A DNA stretch of 64,000 nucleotides from Cellulophaga sp. L1A9. Its GTDB lineage: Bacteria > Bacteroidota > Bacteroidia > Flavobacteriales > Flavobacteriaceae. Location: positions 1,426,001 to 1,490,000 of the forward strand of contig NZ_CP047027.1 in the NCBI RefSeq assembly GCF_009797025.1. The letters are read 5' to 3'. Below the pieces are notes generated by a model that worked only from the letters and a program-made list of their open reading frames with translations, searched no databases and had not been told where the DNA came from. The position numbers and the translations under genes were made by a program. How positions within the stretch are numbered: the stretch's first letter is position 1; every line of letters starts with the position of its first letter. Positions 36,557-46,205 of this stretch are shown here, in pieces.

Positions 36557-37528
36557 ATGAAAGACCGTAATTATGGTATTGATATTTTAAAATTTATTGC
36601 GGCAATAATGATAACTAACAGCCATTATATACCGCTTTATGAGAATCACAACATTAGTTTTGCAACATTGGGTGTTCATGGCAACGCGTTATTCTTTTTT
36701 GTTTCTGGGTTTTTCTTAACAAACATTGAGAATAAAGACGGTAAATACGTGAGGTTTGATTATTGGATTAAGAAAAAAATAATACGGTTATGGCCTACAC
36801 TTATAGTCTTTTTTGTCTTTGCTAACTTAATATTTGCTAAAAATATTAATTGGTATGATTTTTTGTTGGCAGGTGAATATTGGTTTGTTAGATGCTTTAT
36901 TATTAGTTTTTCAATAATATATTTTATAATTAAATATTTTAAAAAATACACAAAACAGATTTTAGCAATTACTATTATACTCACCGCAATTTTAATTTTA
37001 ATATTACCCAAACAAAACGGGAGTATTTATCATTCATTCCACTATATCTGTTATTTCAGTTCAATGATGTTAGGAGTCAATATAAGCCTGTATAAAGAAA
37101 GGATAATTACTAAAAACTTGTTTGTTGATTTTATACTTTGCGCGGTATCTTTTCTTATGTATTTTGTTATAATGATTTTTGGAAAAGGAAAAACAGATAA
37201 TTGGTATTACATACAATTACTTGCTGCACTTCCGCTATTGTCTTTTCTTTATTATTCTTACAAAGTTGTAAGCTATAAATGGTGTAGTAAATTAGCCAGC
37301 TATAAAATCTGGCCGTTTATATTTTTCGTATCCTCTTTAACGTATGAAATTTACATTGTGCAATTTAGTGTGATTACTGATGCCTATAATAAATGGTATC
37401 CGTTAAATACCATAATTGTTTTTGGGCTCATACTTTCTGTAGCCTATATTTTAAGAGTTTTAACAAATATATTTTTACAATTGTTTTCAAGTAAAGATTG
37501 GAATTTTAAACAATTGATTCGTTTATAA
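36557..37528 (+). CDS. Acyltransferase family 3 membrane protein
   Basis: 323 residues from the ATG at 36557; a TTG at 36536 would add seven residues before the natural-looking MKDRNYGIDILKF. About ten membrane segments, with the family's N-terminal signature DILKFIAAIMITNSHY and candidate catalytic H23. Probably O-acylates a sugar of the line B polymer. The codons are extremely AT-rich (long runs of I, F, Y, K and N) compared with gmd-fcl just upstream, which hints at separate acquisition. Confidence 0.8.
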   Translation: MKDRNYGIDILKFIAAIMITNSHYIPLYENHNISFATLGVHGNALFFFVSGFFLTNIENKDGKYVRFDYWIKKKIIRLWPTLIVFFVFANLIFAKNINWYDFLLAGEYWFVRCFIISFSIIYFIIKYFKKYTKQILAITIILTAILILILPKQNGSIYHSFHYICYFSSMMLGVNISLYKERIITKNLFVDFILCAVSFLMYFVIMIFGKGKTDNWYYIQLLAALPLLSFLYYSYKVVSYKWCSKLASYKIWPFIFFVSSLTYEIYIVQFSVITDAYNKWYPLNTIIVFGLILSVAYILRVLTNIFLQLFSSKDWNFKQLIRL

Positions 37529-37650
37529 TTTAAAAGTGTGTTTCAACGCAAAATATAATTTAAAATTTCATTAACATATAAAGGGGACTAAAACAATTTG
37601 ATTGAAATTATCAAAGCCCTATTAACTATAATAATTAAAATAAATAAAGA

Positions 37651-39177
37651 TTGGATCAAGCAAAACGCGTAGCAAAAAATACTGGATTTTTATATGCCAA
37701 GATGTTAATATCTATGGTAATTTCCTTATACGCCACTAGGTTAGTTTTAAATGCTTTGGGGATTGTTGATTATGGTATATTCAATTTGGTTGGTGGCGTA
37801 ATAGCCATGTTATCTTTTTTGAATGCCTCCATGACAGTGTCTTCACAACGTTATTTTTCAGTAGAGTTGGGTAAAAATAATTCGTCACGATTAAAAGATA
37901 TTTTTAAATCAAGTACTTATTTGCATCTCCTAATTGGCTTTGTTGTTGTTTTAATCCTTGAAATTTTAGGAGTTTTCATTTTTGACGGATTTTTAAATAT
38001 TCCATCCGATAGAATTACCACTGCAAAATGGGTATACCAATTTATGATTTTTAGTGCATTTTTTACAATGAATTCAGTGCCCTTTGATGCTGTTATAAAT
38101 TCTCACGAGAACATGTTATTTGATGCAATTGTAGGTATTTTTGAATCTTTCTTAAAACTTGGCATTGCAATTTGGTTAATTTATTATGATGCGGATAGGC
38201 TTTTGCTTTACGCAATATTAGTGGCTAGTCTAACCATCTTTATTCGGATTGTAAAAAGTGTTTATTGTATCAGAAAATATCCAGAATGTAAAATTGATTT
38301 TAAAGAGAATTTGGATAAACCTCTATTTAATGAGATGCTGAACTTTGCAAGTTGGAATTTGATCGGTTCTTTAGCTGGTATTGGAAGAAATCAAGGCTTA
38401 GCATTGATTTTAAACTTATTTTTTGGGGCAGTTGTTAATGCCGCCTATGGGGTAGCAAATCAAGTGGCAGGACAGTTAAATGCTTTTTCATCTATGATGT
38501 TAAAAGCGGTGAACCCACAAATAATGAAGAGCGAAGGTGCAAGTGACCGATTCAGAATGTTACGTATTGCAATGACCTCAAGTAAATTAAGTTTTCTCTT
38601 ATTAGCACTATTTGCCATACCATGTATTTTCGAGATGAATAATATATTAACCTTATGGCTAAAAGAAGTCCCAGAGTATACTGTTATTTTTTGTAACCTG
38701 ATTTTAATTGCCGCTATGACAAATCAATTAACAATAGGTCTCGCTTCCGCTTTGCAGGCAACAGGTAAAATAAAACTGTATCAGACAGTGGTTGGTTTAT
38801 TACTACTTGTGAATTTACCCATAGCCTACTTTCTTTTAAAAATGGGTTTTCCTGCATATTCGGCACTAATAAGTTATATCGCGATTGAGGCTTTAGCTTG
38901 TTGTTTTCGAATAATGTTTCTGAAAAATATAGCTGGGTTATCTATAAAGCACTATTTAGACCGGGTCTTATTTCGAATAATATTACCAGTCTTATTTTCA
39001 GTGATTGCATGCTATTTTATTACCACAATGGTTCAAATGTCTTTACGTTTTTTGGTTACGGGAGTAGTTTCGGCATTAGTGTTATTTACATCAATATATT
39101 TCTTTGGATTGTATAAAGAAGAAAAACAAATTGTGGCTTCATTAGTAAGTTTTGTAAAAGGTAAAATAAAAAATTAA
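37651..39177 (+). CDS. wzx: Wzx-type polysaccharide flippase (line B)
   Basis: 508 residues with about 12-14 membrane segments. The N-terminus AKNTGFLYAKMLISMVISLYATRLVLNALGIVDYGIFNL is typical of Bacteroidota O-antigen/exopolysaccharide flippases. It would move the line B lipid-linked repeat unit across the inner membrane. A TTG at 37651 is chosen as start because the first ATG (37702) would remove conserved residues of the first helix region. It is not closely related to the line A flippase, so the two probably serve different glycans. Confidence 0.88.
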   Translation: MDQAKRVAKNTGFLYAKMLISMVISLYATRLVLNALGIVDYGIFNLVGGVIAMLSFLNASMTVSSQRYFSVELGKNNSSRLKDIFKSSTYLHLLIGFVVVLILEILGVFIFDGFLNIPSDRITTAKWVYQFMIFSAFFTMNSVPFDAVINSHENMLFDAIVGIFESFLKLGIAIWLIYYDADRLLLYAILVASLTIFIRIVKSVYCIRKYPECKIDFKENLDKPLFNEMLNFASWNLIGSLAGIGRNQGLALILNLFFGAVVNAAYGVANQVAGQLNAFSSMMLKAVNPQIMKSEGASDRFRMLRIAMTSSKLSFLLLALFAIPCIFEMNNILTLWLKEVPEYTVIFCNLILIAAMTNQLTIGLASALQATGKIKLYQTVVGLLLLVNLPIAYFLLKMGFPAYSALISYIAIEALACCFRIMFLKNIAGLSIKHYLDRVLFRIILPVLFSVIACYFITTMVQMSLRFLVTGVVSALVLFTSIYFFGLYKEEKQIVASLVSFVKGKIKN

Positions 39178-39197
39178 ACGTTCTAAAAAATAACTAA

Positions 39198-40322
39198 ATG
39201 AAAACAATAGGTATTTTAACTTTACCGCTTCACAATAATTTTGGAGGAATTCTGCAGTCGTATGCTTTACAGTCTTTTTTGACGAAAAAGGGGCATAACG
39301 TTATACTGATAGATAGGCAGTATGATGACAACCTTTTGCTTAATTTAAAATATGCGATCAAGCGACTTAGTGATAAAACTAAGTTTAAGAGTAAGAAACA
39401 AAAAGAACTTATTAATGCAAATCCAACTCAATTTATTCATACGTACATGCAACCAAAAACTGCACGAATTACTTCTGAAAAACAACTAAAGCAAGTGATT
39501 GGTGTTACTGACTTTGACGCTGTTATCGTGGGTAGTGATCAAGTTTGGCGGTTAGAGTATTCAGATAGTATTAAGTATAATTTATTTCTAGATTTTATTA
39601 AAAATCCGAAAACAAAAAAGATGTCTTACGCAGCATCCTTCGGAGTAGATAATTGGAAACATCCCGTAGATGTAACAACGAAGGTAAAGACCTTATTGAA
39701 ATCATTTGATGAAATTTCGGTAAGAGAAGACTCTGGCGTGATGATTTGTGAAAATGTATTTGATGTTGATGCAATACAACACGTAGACCCTACCATGTTA
39801 CTTCAAAAGGAAGATTATATTACCCTGGTTGAAAAAGAAAATGAACCAAAAAGTCCTGGCGACATACTAGTTTACATGTTAGACGTAACTGGTGATCGTC
39901 AGGAAGTAATTAGTGCTATTGAAAAAGAGCTGCACGGTAAAGCATTCATGGCCAATAAAAAATCTTCTAATTTAGACTATGACCTTAAAGATGCAATATA
40001 CCCAACAATTACAAGTTGGCTAAAAGGGTTTATGGATGCGAAGTACGTAGTAGTAGATTCGTTTCATGGCTGTGTTTTTTCCATATTGTTTAATAAACCG
40101 TTTGTTGCTTATGGTAATAAGGAAAGAGGGTTAACAAGATTTACATCTATGCTGAAATTATTTGGTTTAGAAGGAAGATTAATTTTAGATAAAAAAGAAC
40201 TTACAAAAGACTTGATTCATGCACCTATAGATTGGCCTGCAGTAAATACTAAGTTAGCAGCGTTGCGCTCAGTATCTGAAAAGTATCTCAATAATGTCAA
40301 TAAAGACAAGAAAACGCGATAA
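39198..40322 (+). CDS. Polysaccharide pyruvyl transferase family protein
   Basis: 374 residues. The family transfers pyruvate from phosphoenolpyruvate as a ketal onto sugars, adding negative charge. The N-terminal block is ILTLPLHNNFGGILQSYALQ. The characteristic GSDQVW (112-117) is followed by SYAASFG, and the C-terminal DSFHGCVFSILFNKPFVAYG supplies the conserved His. No signal peptide; cytoplasmic. It lies 20 nt after the flippase. Some members of this fold act on other substrates, so pyruvylation is likely but not certain. Confidence 0.88.
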   Translation: MKTIGILTLPLHNNFGGILQSYALQSFLTKKGHNVILIDRQYDDNLLLNLKYAIKRLSDKTKFKSKKQKELINANPTQFIHTYMQPKTARITSEKQLKQVIGVTDFDAVIVGSDQVWRLEYSDSIKYNLFLDFIKNPKTKKMSYAASFGVDNWKHPVDVTTKVKTLLKSFDEISVREDSGVMICENVFDVDAIQHVDPTMLLQKEDYITLVEKENEPKSPGDILVYMLDVTGDRQEVISAIEKELHGKAFMANKKSSNLDYDLKDAIYPTITSWLKGFMDAKYVVVDSFHGCVFSILFNKPFVAYGNKERGLTRFTSMLKLFGLEGRLILDKKELTKDLIHAPIDWPAVNTKLAALRSVSEKYLNNVNKDKKTR

Positions 40323-40351
40323 AGTATAAATAATTTAGCATACCAAAAGTC

Positions 40352-41305
40352 ATGATCAGTGTCGTAATTCCACTATATAATAAAGCACATACCATAACAA
40401 GAACCTTGTCAACGGTACTTGAACAAACTTTTTCTGAATTCGAAATTGTTATTATTAATGACGGTAGTACTGACAAGGGTACTGATGTAATATCGAATTA
40501 CACTAATGATAAGCGTGTACGCATAATAGATCAAGTAAATCAAGGGGTAAGTGTTGCCCGTAATCAAGGGGTTTTACATGCTAAATATGAATATATTGCT
40601 TTCTTAGATGGTGATGATGAGTGGTTGCCCACTTATTTAGAAACCATGTATGCTGCAATTACTGAATTTCCCAATGCCGGTTTTATTTGTTGTGCGGGTA
40701 AAGTGAGATCTGGTGGTAGAGATTATCTTAGATTAGCTGATAAATATAGTGATCAAATAGTTGAAATAGATTTTTTTCAAAATCCACATGTATTTTTGCA
40801 CTCGAGTGCTACCGTGGTAACTAAAACTATTTTTAATACTACTTCTGGTTTTCCAGTAGGGATGAAACAGAATGAAGATTATGCGCTTTTTTTCTTGTTA
40901 GGTTTATTAAGCACGGTTGTTTACTGTGGTTATCCCTTGAGTATTTATGTTGGTGATGTGCAAGGGCAGGCTACTACTGCCACCTTTGAAGAGGTAATGT
41001 CTGATATCATAAAACGATATAATTTAGTTTTCAAAGCGTACAATAGTCAAAGTAAAAGTAATAAGAGTTTTGTAATCTTTATGAAATATGAATTAAGACA
41101 CACCTTTTTAATACTTATCAATCAAAATAAATATAATTTATTACAGAAATTTATTGATGGTTTAGATCAAGGAATAATTACTCAATTTTCTGGTTTAGAG
41201 AGATATTTTTTTAAAAACGAATATTTAAAACCTTTAGCTAAAGCACTAATTTATAGTAGTAAATTAAGATGGCGTTTAAGAAAATATCCAAGAATCAAAT
41301 ATTAA
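40352..41305 (+). CDS. Family 2 glycosyltransferase
   Basis: 317 residues with a GT-A fold. It opens ISVVIPLYNKAHTI and has NDGSTD (36-41) for the nucleotide and DGDD (86-89) as the metal-binding DxD motif. The C-terminal ~100 residues are basic and may lie on the membrane. An inverting transferase for the line B repeat unit is the likely role; donor unknown. Confidence 0.88.
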   Translation: MISVVIPLYNKAHTITRTLSTVLEQTFSEFEIVIINDGSTDKGTDVISNYTNDKRVRIIDQVNQGVSVARNQGVLHAKYEYIAFLDGDDEWLPTYLETMYAAITEFPNAGFICCAGKVRSGGRDYLRLADKYSDQIVEIDFFQNPHVFLHSSATVVTKTIFNTTSGFPVGMKQNEDYALFFLLGLLSTVVYCGYPLSIYVGDVQGQATTATFEEVMSDIIKRYNLVFKAYNSQSKSNKSFVIFMKYELRHTFLILINQNKYNLLQKFIDGLDQGIITQFSGLERYFFKNEYLKPLAKALIYSSKLRWRLRKYPRIKY

Positions 41306-41313
41306 CAAATACG

Positions 41314-41349
41314 AATACATATTTTTTTATATATAAAAAAATATGTATT
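41314..41349 (+). promoter_or_regulatory. 15-bp perfect AT hairpin between genes
   Basis: 41314-41328 is perfectly complementary to 41335-41349 with a 6-nt ATATAT loop. It lies just past the GT2 stop and contains the first in-frame ATG (41343) of the next frame inside its stem. No T tract follows, so it is not a standard terminator. It supports using the ATG at 41376 as start. Confidence 0.5.
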
Positions 41350-41375
41350 TAAAAGGTCATAACAATATTACGTCA

Positions 41376-42326
41376 ATGAAAGCAATTTTAAAATTATTAA
41401 AAAAAGGGCATAAAACACTTTTCCCCAATGCGCATGTAGAGGGTAGAAACTGGAAAATGTTCTCACATAAAGAGTATGCAAACCAATTGGTTTATGAAGC
41501 TTTAATGGCAGATAAACCTTGTATGATTGCGCGTTTTGGATCTACTGAGTTAACGACATTAACTAATTATATTGGAATCAGAATAAACAATCAGAATAAA
41601 CAAGATTTTATCACAGGCAAAAGTTTAAAATGGTGGTGGGAACCAGCAATATTAAAACAAATGCAAGTGTGGAGTGGTTTCTTCCCTCCTACGCAAGAAA
41701 AAATAGAAGCATTTTGTGATCTGATGCTACATGATACACCACAAGTGGATATCTTGGGCTCTTGGCTAACGGAAGAACAGAATGTTGCGCAGGGTTTAGT
41801 AAATGCTAAAAGAGTAATATTAGAAGATTTAGAACCTTTTTTCACCAAAAATCCGTGGACAAAAGCTCTAGCAGGTAAAAAGGTATTAGTGGTACACCCT
41901 TTTGCAGAAACAATTGAAAAACAATATCTAAAAAGAGAACTGCTTTTTGATAATGGCTTACTTCCAGAATTTGAATTGAAAACAATCAAAGCGGTACAAA
42001 GTGTTGCAGGAGTAGAAACTGAATTCGAAGATTGGTTTGATGCTCTGAACCACATGAAATTGCAAATTGATGCTACTGCTTATGATATTTGTATAATTGG
42101 CTGTGGTGCTTATGGTTTCCCTTTAGCTGCACATGTTAAGCGTAGCGGTAAAAAAGCTGTACATATGGCCGGAGCTACACAACTGTTGTTTGGTATTAAA
42201 GGGAAGCGGTGGGAAAACTATGTGGTATGGCCTTACATGAACTTATTTAATGAACATTGGGTACGTCCAGGTGAAAACGAAAAACCTAAAAATGCCAATG
42301 CCGTAGAAGGGGCTTGTTATTGGTAA
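41376..42326 (+). CDS. GT-D fold (DUF1792-like) glycosyltransferase candidate
   Basis: 316 residues from the ATG at 41376 ([11 protein letters not shown]). An alternative ATG at 41343 lies inside a perfect hairpin. The block ARFGSTEL (residues 52-59) resembles the RFGDGE motif of GT-D enzymes, whose Asp-x-Glu binds metal and nucleotide sugar; here the Asp position is Ser. [15 protein letters not shown] and [20 protein letters not shown], then [19 protein letters not shown] sequence ([16 protein letters not shown]), complete the pattern as I recall it. Context among glycosyltransferases supports the call. Donor and linkage are unknown. Confidence 0.62.
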   Translation: MKAILKLLKKGHKTLFPNAHVEGRNWKMFSHKEYANQLVYEALMADKPCMIARFGSTELTTLTNYIGIRINNQNKQDFITGKSLKWWWEPAILKQMQVWSGFFPPTQEKIEAFCDLMLHDTPQVDILGSWLTEEQNVAQGLVNAKRVILEDLEPFFTKNPWTKALAGKKVLVVHPFAETIEKQYLKRELLFDNGLLPEFELKTIKAVQSVAGVETEFEDWFDALNHMKLQIDATAYDICIIGCGAYGFPLAAHVKRSGKKAVHMAGATQLLFGIKGKRWENYVVWPYMNLFNEHWVRPGENEKPKNANAVEGACYW

Positions 42327-42337
42327 ATGGTATCTAT

Positions 42338-43012
42338 ATGACGTTTATTAAAAAAATTGCGCGTTTAATGTTGTTCCCTGTCGGATTGCTGAAGGGCTTA
42401 TTTGTTTTGGCAAATAAAAATGCTCGAGATATACAAAATACGAAGCGTTTTTCTAATTCTAAGATTGAAAATGGGGCTTGTTTCAATGATGATGTATGTA
42501 TAGGTGAAAATTCTAGAGTTTGTGAAAATGTAGTTATCAATCATGCCTCGATTGGCACATTTACTTATATTAATTACGGAAGTTTAATACAACACGCAGA
42601 AATAGGAAATTTTTGTTCTATTTCGCATGGTGTGCGCATCGGTTTAGGTGCACACCCAACAAATTTAATTTCTACCTCTCCATTGTTTTACAAGGTTCAA
42701 AATGCCTTCAATTATAAATTAATTGACAAAGATGTAGAATTTAAACAAAACCAAAAAATCACTATTGGACATGATGTATGGATTGGTGCGGAATCATTAA
42801 TAATGGATGGAGTAACTATTGGTCATGGAGTGGTAGTAGCCGCAGGTGCAGTAGTCACTAAAAATGTACCAGCTTATGCCATTGTAGGTGGTGTTCCTGC
42901 AAAAATTATTCGTTATAGATTCAATAACGAAAAAATAAATATGTTATTAAATTCAGAATGGTGGAACATGGATTTAAAAGACATTGTTACTTTTATGATG
43001 GCAAATAGATAA
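42338..43012 (+). CDS. CatB-related hexapeptide O-acetyltransferase
   Basis: 224 residues from the ATG at 42338, 11 nt after the previous stop; a TTG at 42314 would overlap it. Left-handed beta-helix hexapeptide repeats run from about 50 ([20 protein letters not shown]) to 190. The xenobiotic/CatB-type loop [18 protein letters not shown] holds the catalytic-type His, and [22 protein letters not shown] is followed by [12 protein letters not shown]. It acetylates a sugar hydroxyl or amino group from acetyl-CoA. It belongs to line B by spacing. Confidence 0.88.
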   Translation: MTFIKKIARLMLFPVGLLKGLFVLANKNARDIQNTKRFSNSKIENGACFNDDVCIGENSRVCENVVINHASIGTFTYINYGSLIQHAEIGNFCSISHGVRIGLGAHPTNLISTSPLFYKVQNAFNYKLIDKDVEFKQNQKITIGHDVWIGAESLIMDGVTIGHGVVVAAGAVVTKNVPAYAIVGGVPAKIIRYRFNNEKINMLLNSEWWNMDLKDIVTFMMANR

Positions 43013-43102
43013 TGTTTTAATTAAAATATATCAATTTTTCATCATTAAAGTTACCTGCTAAAAGGAAAGTAAAACTTCAGTAAGAATAAATTAACAACTA
43101 CT

Positions 43103-43774
43103 ATGATAAAGACTATCGCATCTGTATTAAATAAATTGTTGCTACATTCTAGAAATGATTGGAAAGATATTTATTCTGGTATTTTTTTACTCGTGCGTAT
43201 TCTTAAAGAGGAAAATAATACCATAAAAATTACTGGCGCTAAAACATCTAAAAGTATATTTCAGATTACAGGCACGGGCAATAGTATAATATCAGAAGCT
43301 GAGCTGATTGAAGAATCTCAAATTGTAATCAATGGACAAAATAATTCACTCAAGATTGCTAAAGGTGTAAAATTGCGAAAAGCAAATATTATTATTAGAG
43401 GCTCTAATTGTCATATTACAATAGGCAGTGGAACAACTTTTGGCGGTGTTAGAATGGTAAATGTTGGTACTGACAACTTGGTAGAAATAGGAGAAAATTG
43501 TTTGTTTTCTGATCAAATTGAAATTTGGGCTAGTGACACTCATAGCATATTTAACGAGGATAATCAAAAAATTAATAAAGAACAACCCGTGTTCATTGGG
43601 GATAATGTCTGGGTAGGTAGTCGCGTAATTATTTTGAAAGGGATTGAAATAAGTGATGGCGCCATTATAGGAATGGGAACAATTGTTTCAAGAAACATTC
43701 CATCGAAAACTATTTCAGTAGGTATTCCAAATAAAGTGATCAAAGAAAATGTCCGTTGGACCAATGAATACTAA
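43103..43774 (+). CDS. Hexapeptide-repeat acyltransferase (WbbJ-like)
   Basis: 223 residues. After a ~60-residue N-terminal region come irregular beta-helix coils (ISEAELIEESQIVINGQNN) and then canonical hexapeptide turns. WASDTHSIF carries a candidate catalytic His, and IGDNVWVGSRVIILKGIEISDGAIIGMGTIV and VGIPNKVIKENVRW follow. A sugar O-acetyltransferase role fits the family and context. It lies 90 nt after the CatB-like gene and 20 nt before the next glycosyltransferase. Confidence 0.83.
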   Translation: MIKTIASVLNKLLLHSRNDWKDIYSGIFLLVRILKEENNTIKITGAKTSKSIFQITGTGNSIISEAELIEESQIVINGQNNSLKIAKGVKLRKANIIIRGSNCHITIGSGTTFGGVRMVNVGTDNLVEIGENCLFSDQIEIWASDTHSIFNEDNQKINKEQPVFIGDNVWVGSRVIILKGIEISDGAIIGMGTIVSRNIPSKTISVGIPNKVIKENVRWTNEY

Positions 43775-43794
43775 TATTTCATAAGTATAGAATT

Positions 43795-44904
43795 ATGCGT
43801 GTACTACACATTTTTAACGAATTAAAATTTTCTGGCGCGGAAATTATGTATGCAAACGCTGCGCCTTTATTTCAGGCTAGAGGTGTGGAAATGCTAGCAT
43901 TAAGCACAGGTGAGAAAGTTGGTGATTTTCTTCCTAGATTCAAAACTGAAGCTATTGAAGTTCATTATATGAAACTTCCTATTAACACATATAATCCTAT
44001 ATTCTTAATACGTTATTTTATAAAAGTTTATAAATTTATTAAAACCTACAAAATAGATGTAATTCATATACATCGTTCAAAACATTTTTGGTTTTTTTCA
44101 TTAGTCGGTTATTTATCAGGAAAAAGAGTAGTACGTACCGTACATAATGTTTTTAAGCACAGAAGTTGGACTTGGATTAAAGGGTTCTTAGAAAGATTTA
44201 CTGCATCTAAAATTTTTAAAGTAAAGTTTCAAACCATAGGAAAAAGTGTTTACGAGAATGAATTAAATTATTATAAAAATGACTCCATAGTTGTTAATAA
44301 TTGGTATGACAGTACTAAATTTTTTCCCATTCAAGATGAAATAGAAAAACAACGTTACCGCGAAATTTTAGAAATACCCAAAGATTCTTTTGTAATTATT
44401 TCAACGGGGGGATGTAGCCATGTAAAGAATCATCATGATGTAATAAAAGCACTGGCTATACTAAATAAAAATCTTGAGTGCATCTATTTGCATTTAGGAC
44501 AAGGACATACAGAAGAAGAAGAACATAGTTTAGCTAGAGAATTAAATGTATTCGATAAAATTCAATTTTTAGGCAATCGGCCTAACGTTAGAGATTATTT
44601 GATAGCCTCAGATGTCTATGTGATGCCCTCACAATTTGAGGGCTTAAGCATCGCGGCTATTGAAGCTATGGCAAGTGGAATACCCTCAGTATTATATAAT
44701 GCCCCAGGCTTGCGGGACTTAATTGTAAATAATGATAATGGTTTTTTAATTGAACCTAGTTATGAGGAATTAGCAAGAGCAGTAATTAAATTGTACGAGG
44801 ATAAAAAACTTAACGCACTCATGGGTAAGAATGCCAACAAATATGTTGAACAGTATTTTTCTGTAGAAAAAGGCGTTGAAGGTATTATGAAATTATATAA
44901 TTAA
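43795..44904 (+). CDS. Family 4 glycosyltransferase
   Basis: 369 residues with a GT-B fold. It starts MRVLHIFNELKFSGAEIMYANAA-like sequence (Gly loop SGAE), with RTVHNVFKHR in the acceptor half. In the donor half are STGGCSHVKNHH and the EX7E motif EGLSIAAIE (282-290), followed by AMASGIPSVLY. Probably a retaining transferase for the line B repeat unit. Only 18 nt separate it from the polymerase gene that follows. Confidence 0.9.
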   Translation: MRVLHIFNELKFSGAEIMYANAAPLFQARGVEMLALSTGEKVGDFLPRFKTEAIEVHYMKLPINTYNPIFLIRYFIKVYKFIKTYKIDVIHIHRSKHFWFFSLVGYLSGKRVVRTVHNVFKHRSWTWIKGFLERFTASKIFKVKFQTIGKSVYENELNYYKNDSIVVNNWYDSTKFFPIQDEIEKQRYREILEIPKDSFVIISTGGCSHVKNHHDVIKALAILNKNLECIYLHLGQGHTEEEEHSLARELNVFDKIQFLGNRPNVRDYLIASDVYVMPSQFEGLSIAAIEAMASGIPSVLYNAPGLRDLIVNNDNGFLIEPSYEELARAVIKLYEDKKLNALMGKNANKYVEQYFSVEKGVEGIMKLYN

Positions 44905-44922
44905 TTCAAGTTTAGTTTTATA

Positions 44923-46200
44923 ATGCAAAAAGAAAATAGGAAATATCTAACCATTATAATGTTCTTAATTGCGGTTCAGACCATTTCTCCATGGACTTTT
45001 GTACCAGTAGGTACAACAGTCATTTGGTGGGCCATGAATACTATCGCTTTAATTGCTATTCTTCTAATTAAAAATCAATTTTACGACACCTCTAATAATC
45101 GCAATGCTACAATCGTATTTGTATATTTAACATGGAACATCAGCTCTATCGTTCGTGGTTGTTTTGTTGCTGAAAACTATTGGGAATGGAAAAATTTAGT
45201 AACCATGGGTTTTGTACTCTTATTACCATTAACGATTTATATTAGCACCAACCGTCAAATGGTACAAAATATTTTTAATACGTATATGAAATACATTTTG
45301 CCAGCGTTTTTTCTTTTTGCTGTTTTAATGAGTAGAGGTGCCTACGGTGTATACCTTATCCCAATAAGTTTTACACTACTATTTTTACCTTTACTTACCA
45401 AAAAATGGAGAATAGCCATGTTGTGTTTTGCTATATTAGGAATAACGGCAAGTTTTGCGGCACGTAGTAATGTCATCAAATTTATTGTGCCTTTCGCCTT
45501 TGGCTTGTTGTATTACTTGCGCCCATTTGTGGAAAAACAAATTCTAGGTTTGGGTCGTATTTTGTTACTAGGTTTACCGATTGTCCTATTTATTCTAGGG
45601 CTTACAGGTCAATTTAATGTTTTTAAAATCAGTGATTACGTAAAGGGTGAGTATTCAACACAAAGTAGTAGTGGCGAAGAAGAAGATTTGACAGCGGATA
45701 CTAGAACGGGTTTATATATTGAGGTAATCGCTTCTTCAATTATAAATGATTATGTTTGGTGGGGTAGAACTCCTGCGCGCGGTAATGATTCCGTCTTGTT
45801 TGGTGCTGAAATAGAAGCACAAACAGGAACAGGAAAATTTGAACGTTATGCTAACGAAGTATCCATCTTAAATGTGTTTACCTGGACAGGCCTTGTTGGT
45901 GTATTCTTATATTTTTTAGTCTTTTTAAGAGCCTCTTATTTGGCTTTATATACATCTAAAAGTTGGTATATGAAAATATTATCCATATATGTCTGCTTCC
46001 GTTGGACCTATGGTTGGGTAGAAGATTTTAGTCGTTTTGATCTTTCCTATATTTTCTTGTGGATTATAATAGGCATGTGTTATTCGTCCTCATTTAGAAA
46101 TATGACCGATGGGGAATTTAAATATTGGGTACGCGGTATTTTTGATATCCGCTACCGTAAAGCAACCCTTAAAAGGGTGCGTGTTATTAAACAATCTTAA
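44923..46200 (+). CDS. wzy: O-antigen ligase/polymerase family membrane protein (Wzy candidate, line B)
   Basis: 425 residues with about ten to eleven membrane segments. A hydrophilic periplasmic loop at about 245-310 contains SSSGEEEDLTADTRTGLYIE and then WWGRTPARGND. The R/G-rich loop between late helices is the mark of the Wzy/WaaL family. Position amid glycosyltransferases and a flippase favours polymerase over ligase. A basic C-terminal tail (RYRKATLKRVR) faces the cytoplasm. Unlike the line A polymerase, so a different glycan is likely. Confidence 0.75.
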   Translation: MQKENRKYLTIIMFLIAVQTISPWTFVPVGTTVIWWAMNTIALIAILLIKNQFYDTSNNRNATIVFVYLTWNISSIVRGCFVAENYWEWKNLVTMGFVLLLPLTIYISTNRQMVQNIFNTYMKYILPAFFLFAVLMSRGAYGVYLIPISFTLLFLPLLTKKWRIAMLCFAILGITASFAARSNVIKFIVPFAFGLLYYLRPFVEKQILGLGRILLLGLPIVLFILGLTGQFNVFKISDYVKGEYSTQSSSGEEEDLTADTRTGLYIEVIASSIINDYVWWGRTPARGNDSVLFGAEIEAQTGTGKFERYANEVSILNVFTWTGLVGVFLYFLVFLRASYLALYTSKSWYMKILSIYVCFRWTYGWVEDFSRFDLSYIFLWIIIGMCYSSSFRNMTDGEFKYWVRGIFDIRYRKATLKRVRVIKQS

Positions 46201-46205
46201 TTTTT

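Noticed and set aside
41591..42055. 154-codon minus-strand frame opposite the GT-D-like gene
   Set aside because: Shadow frame; Ser/Cys-rich, with no motif and no promoter, while the plus strand codes well.
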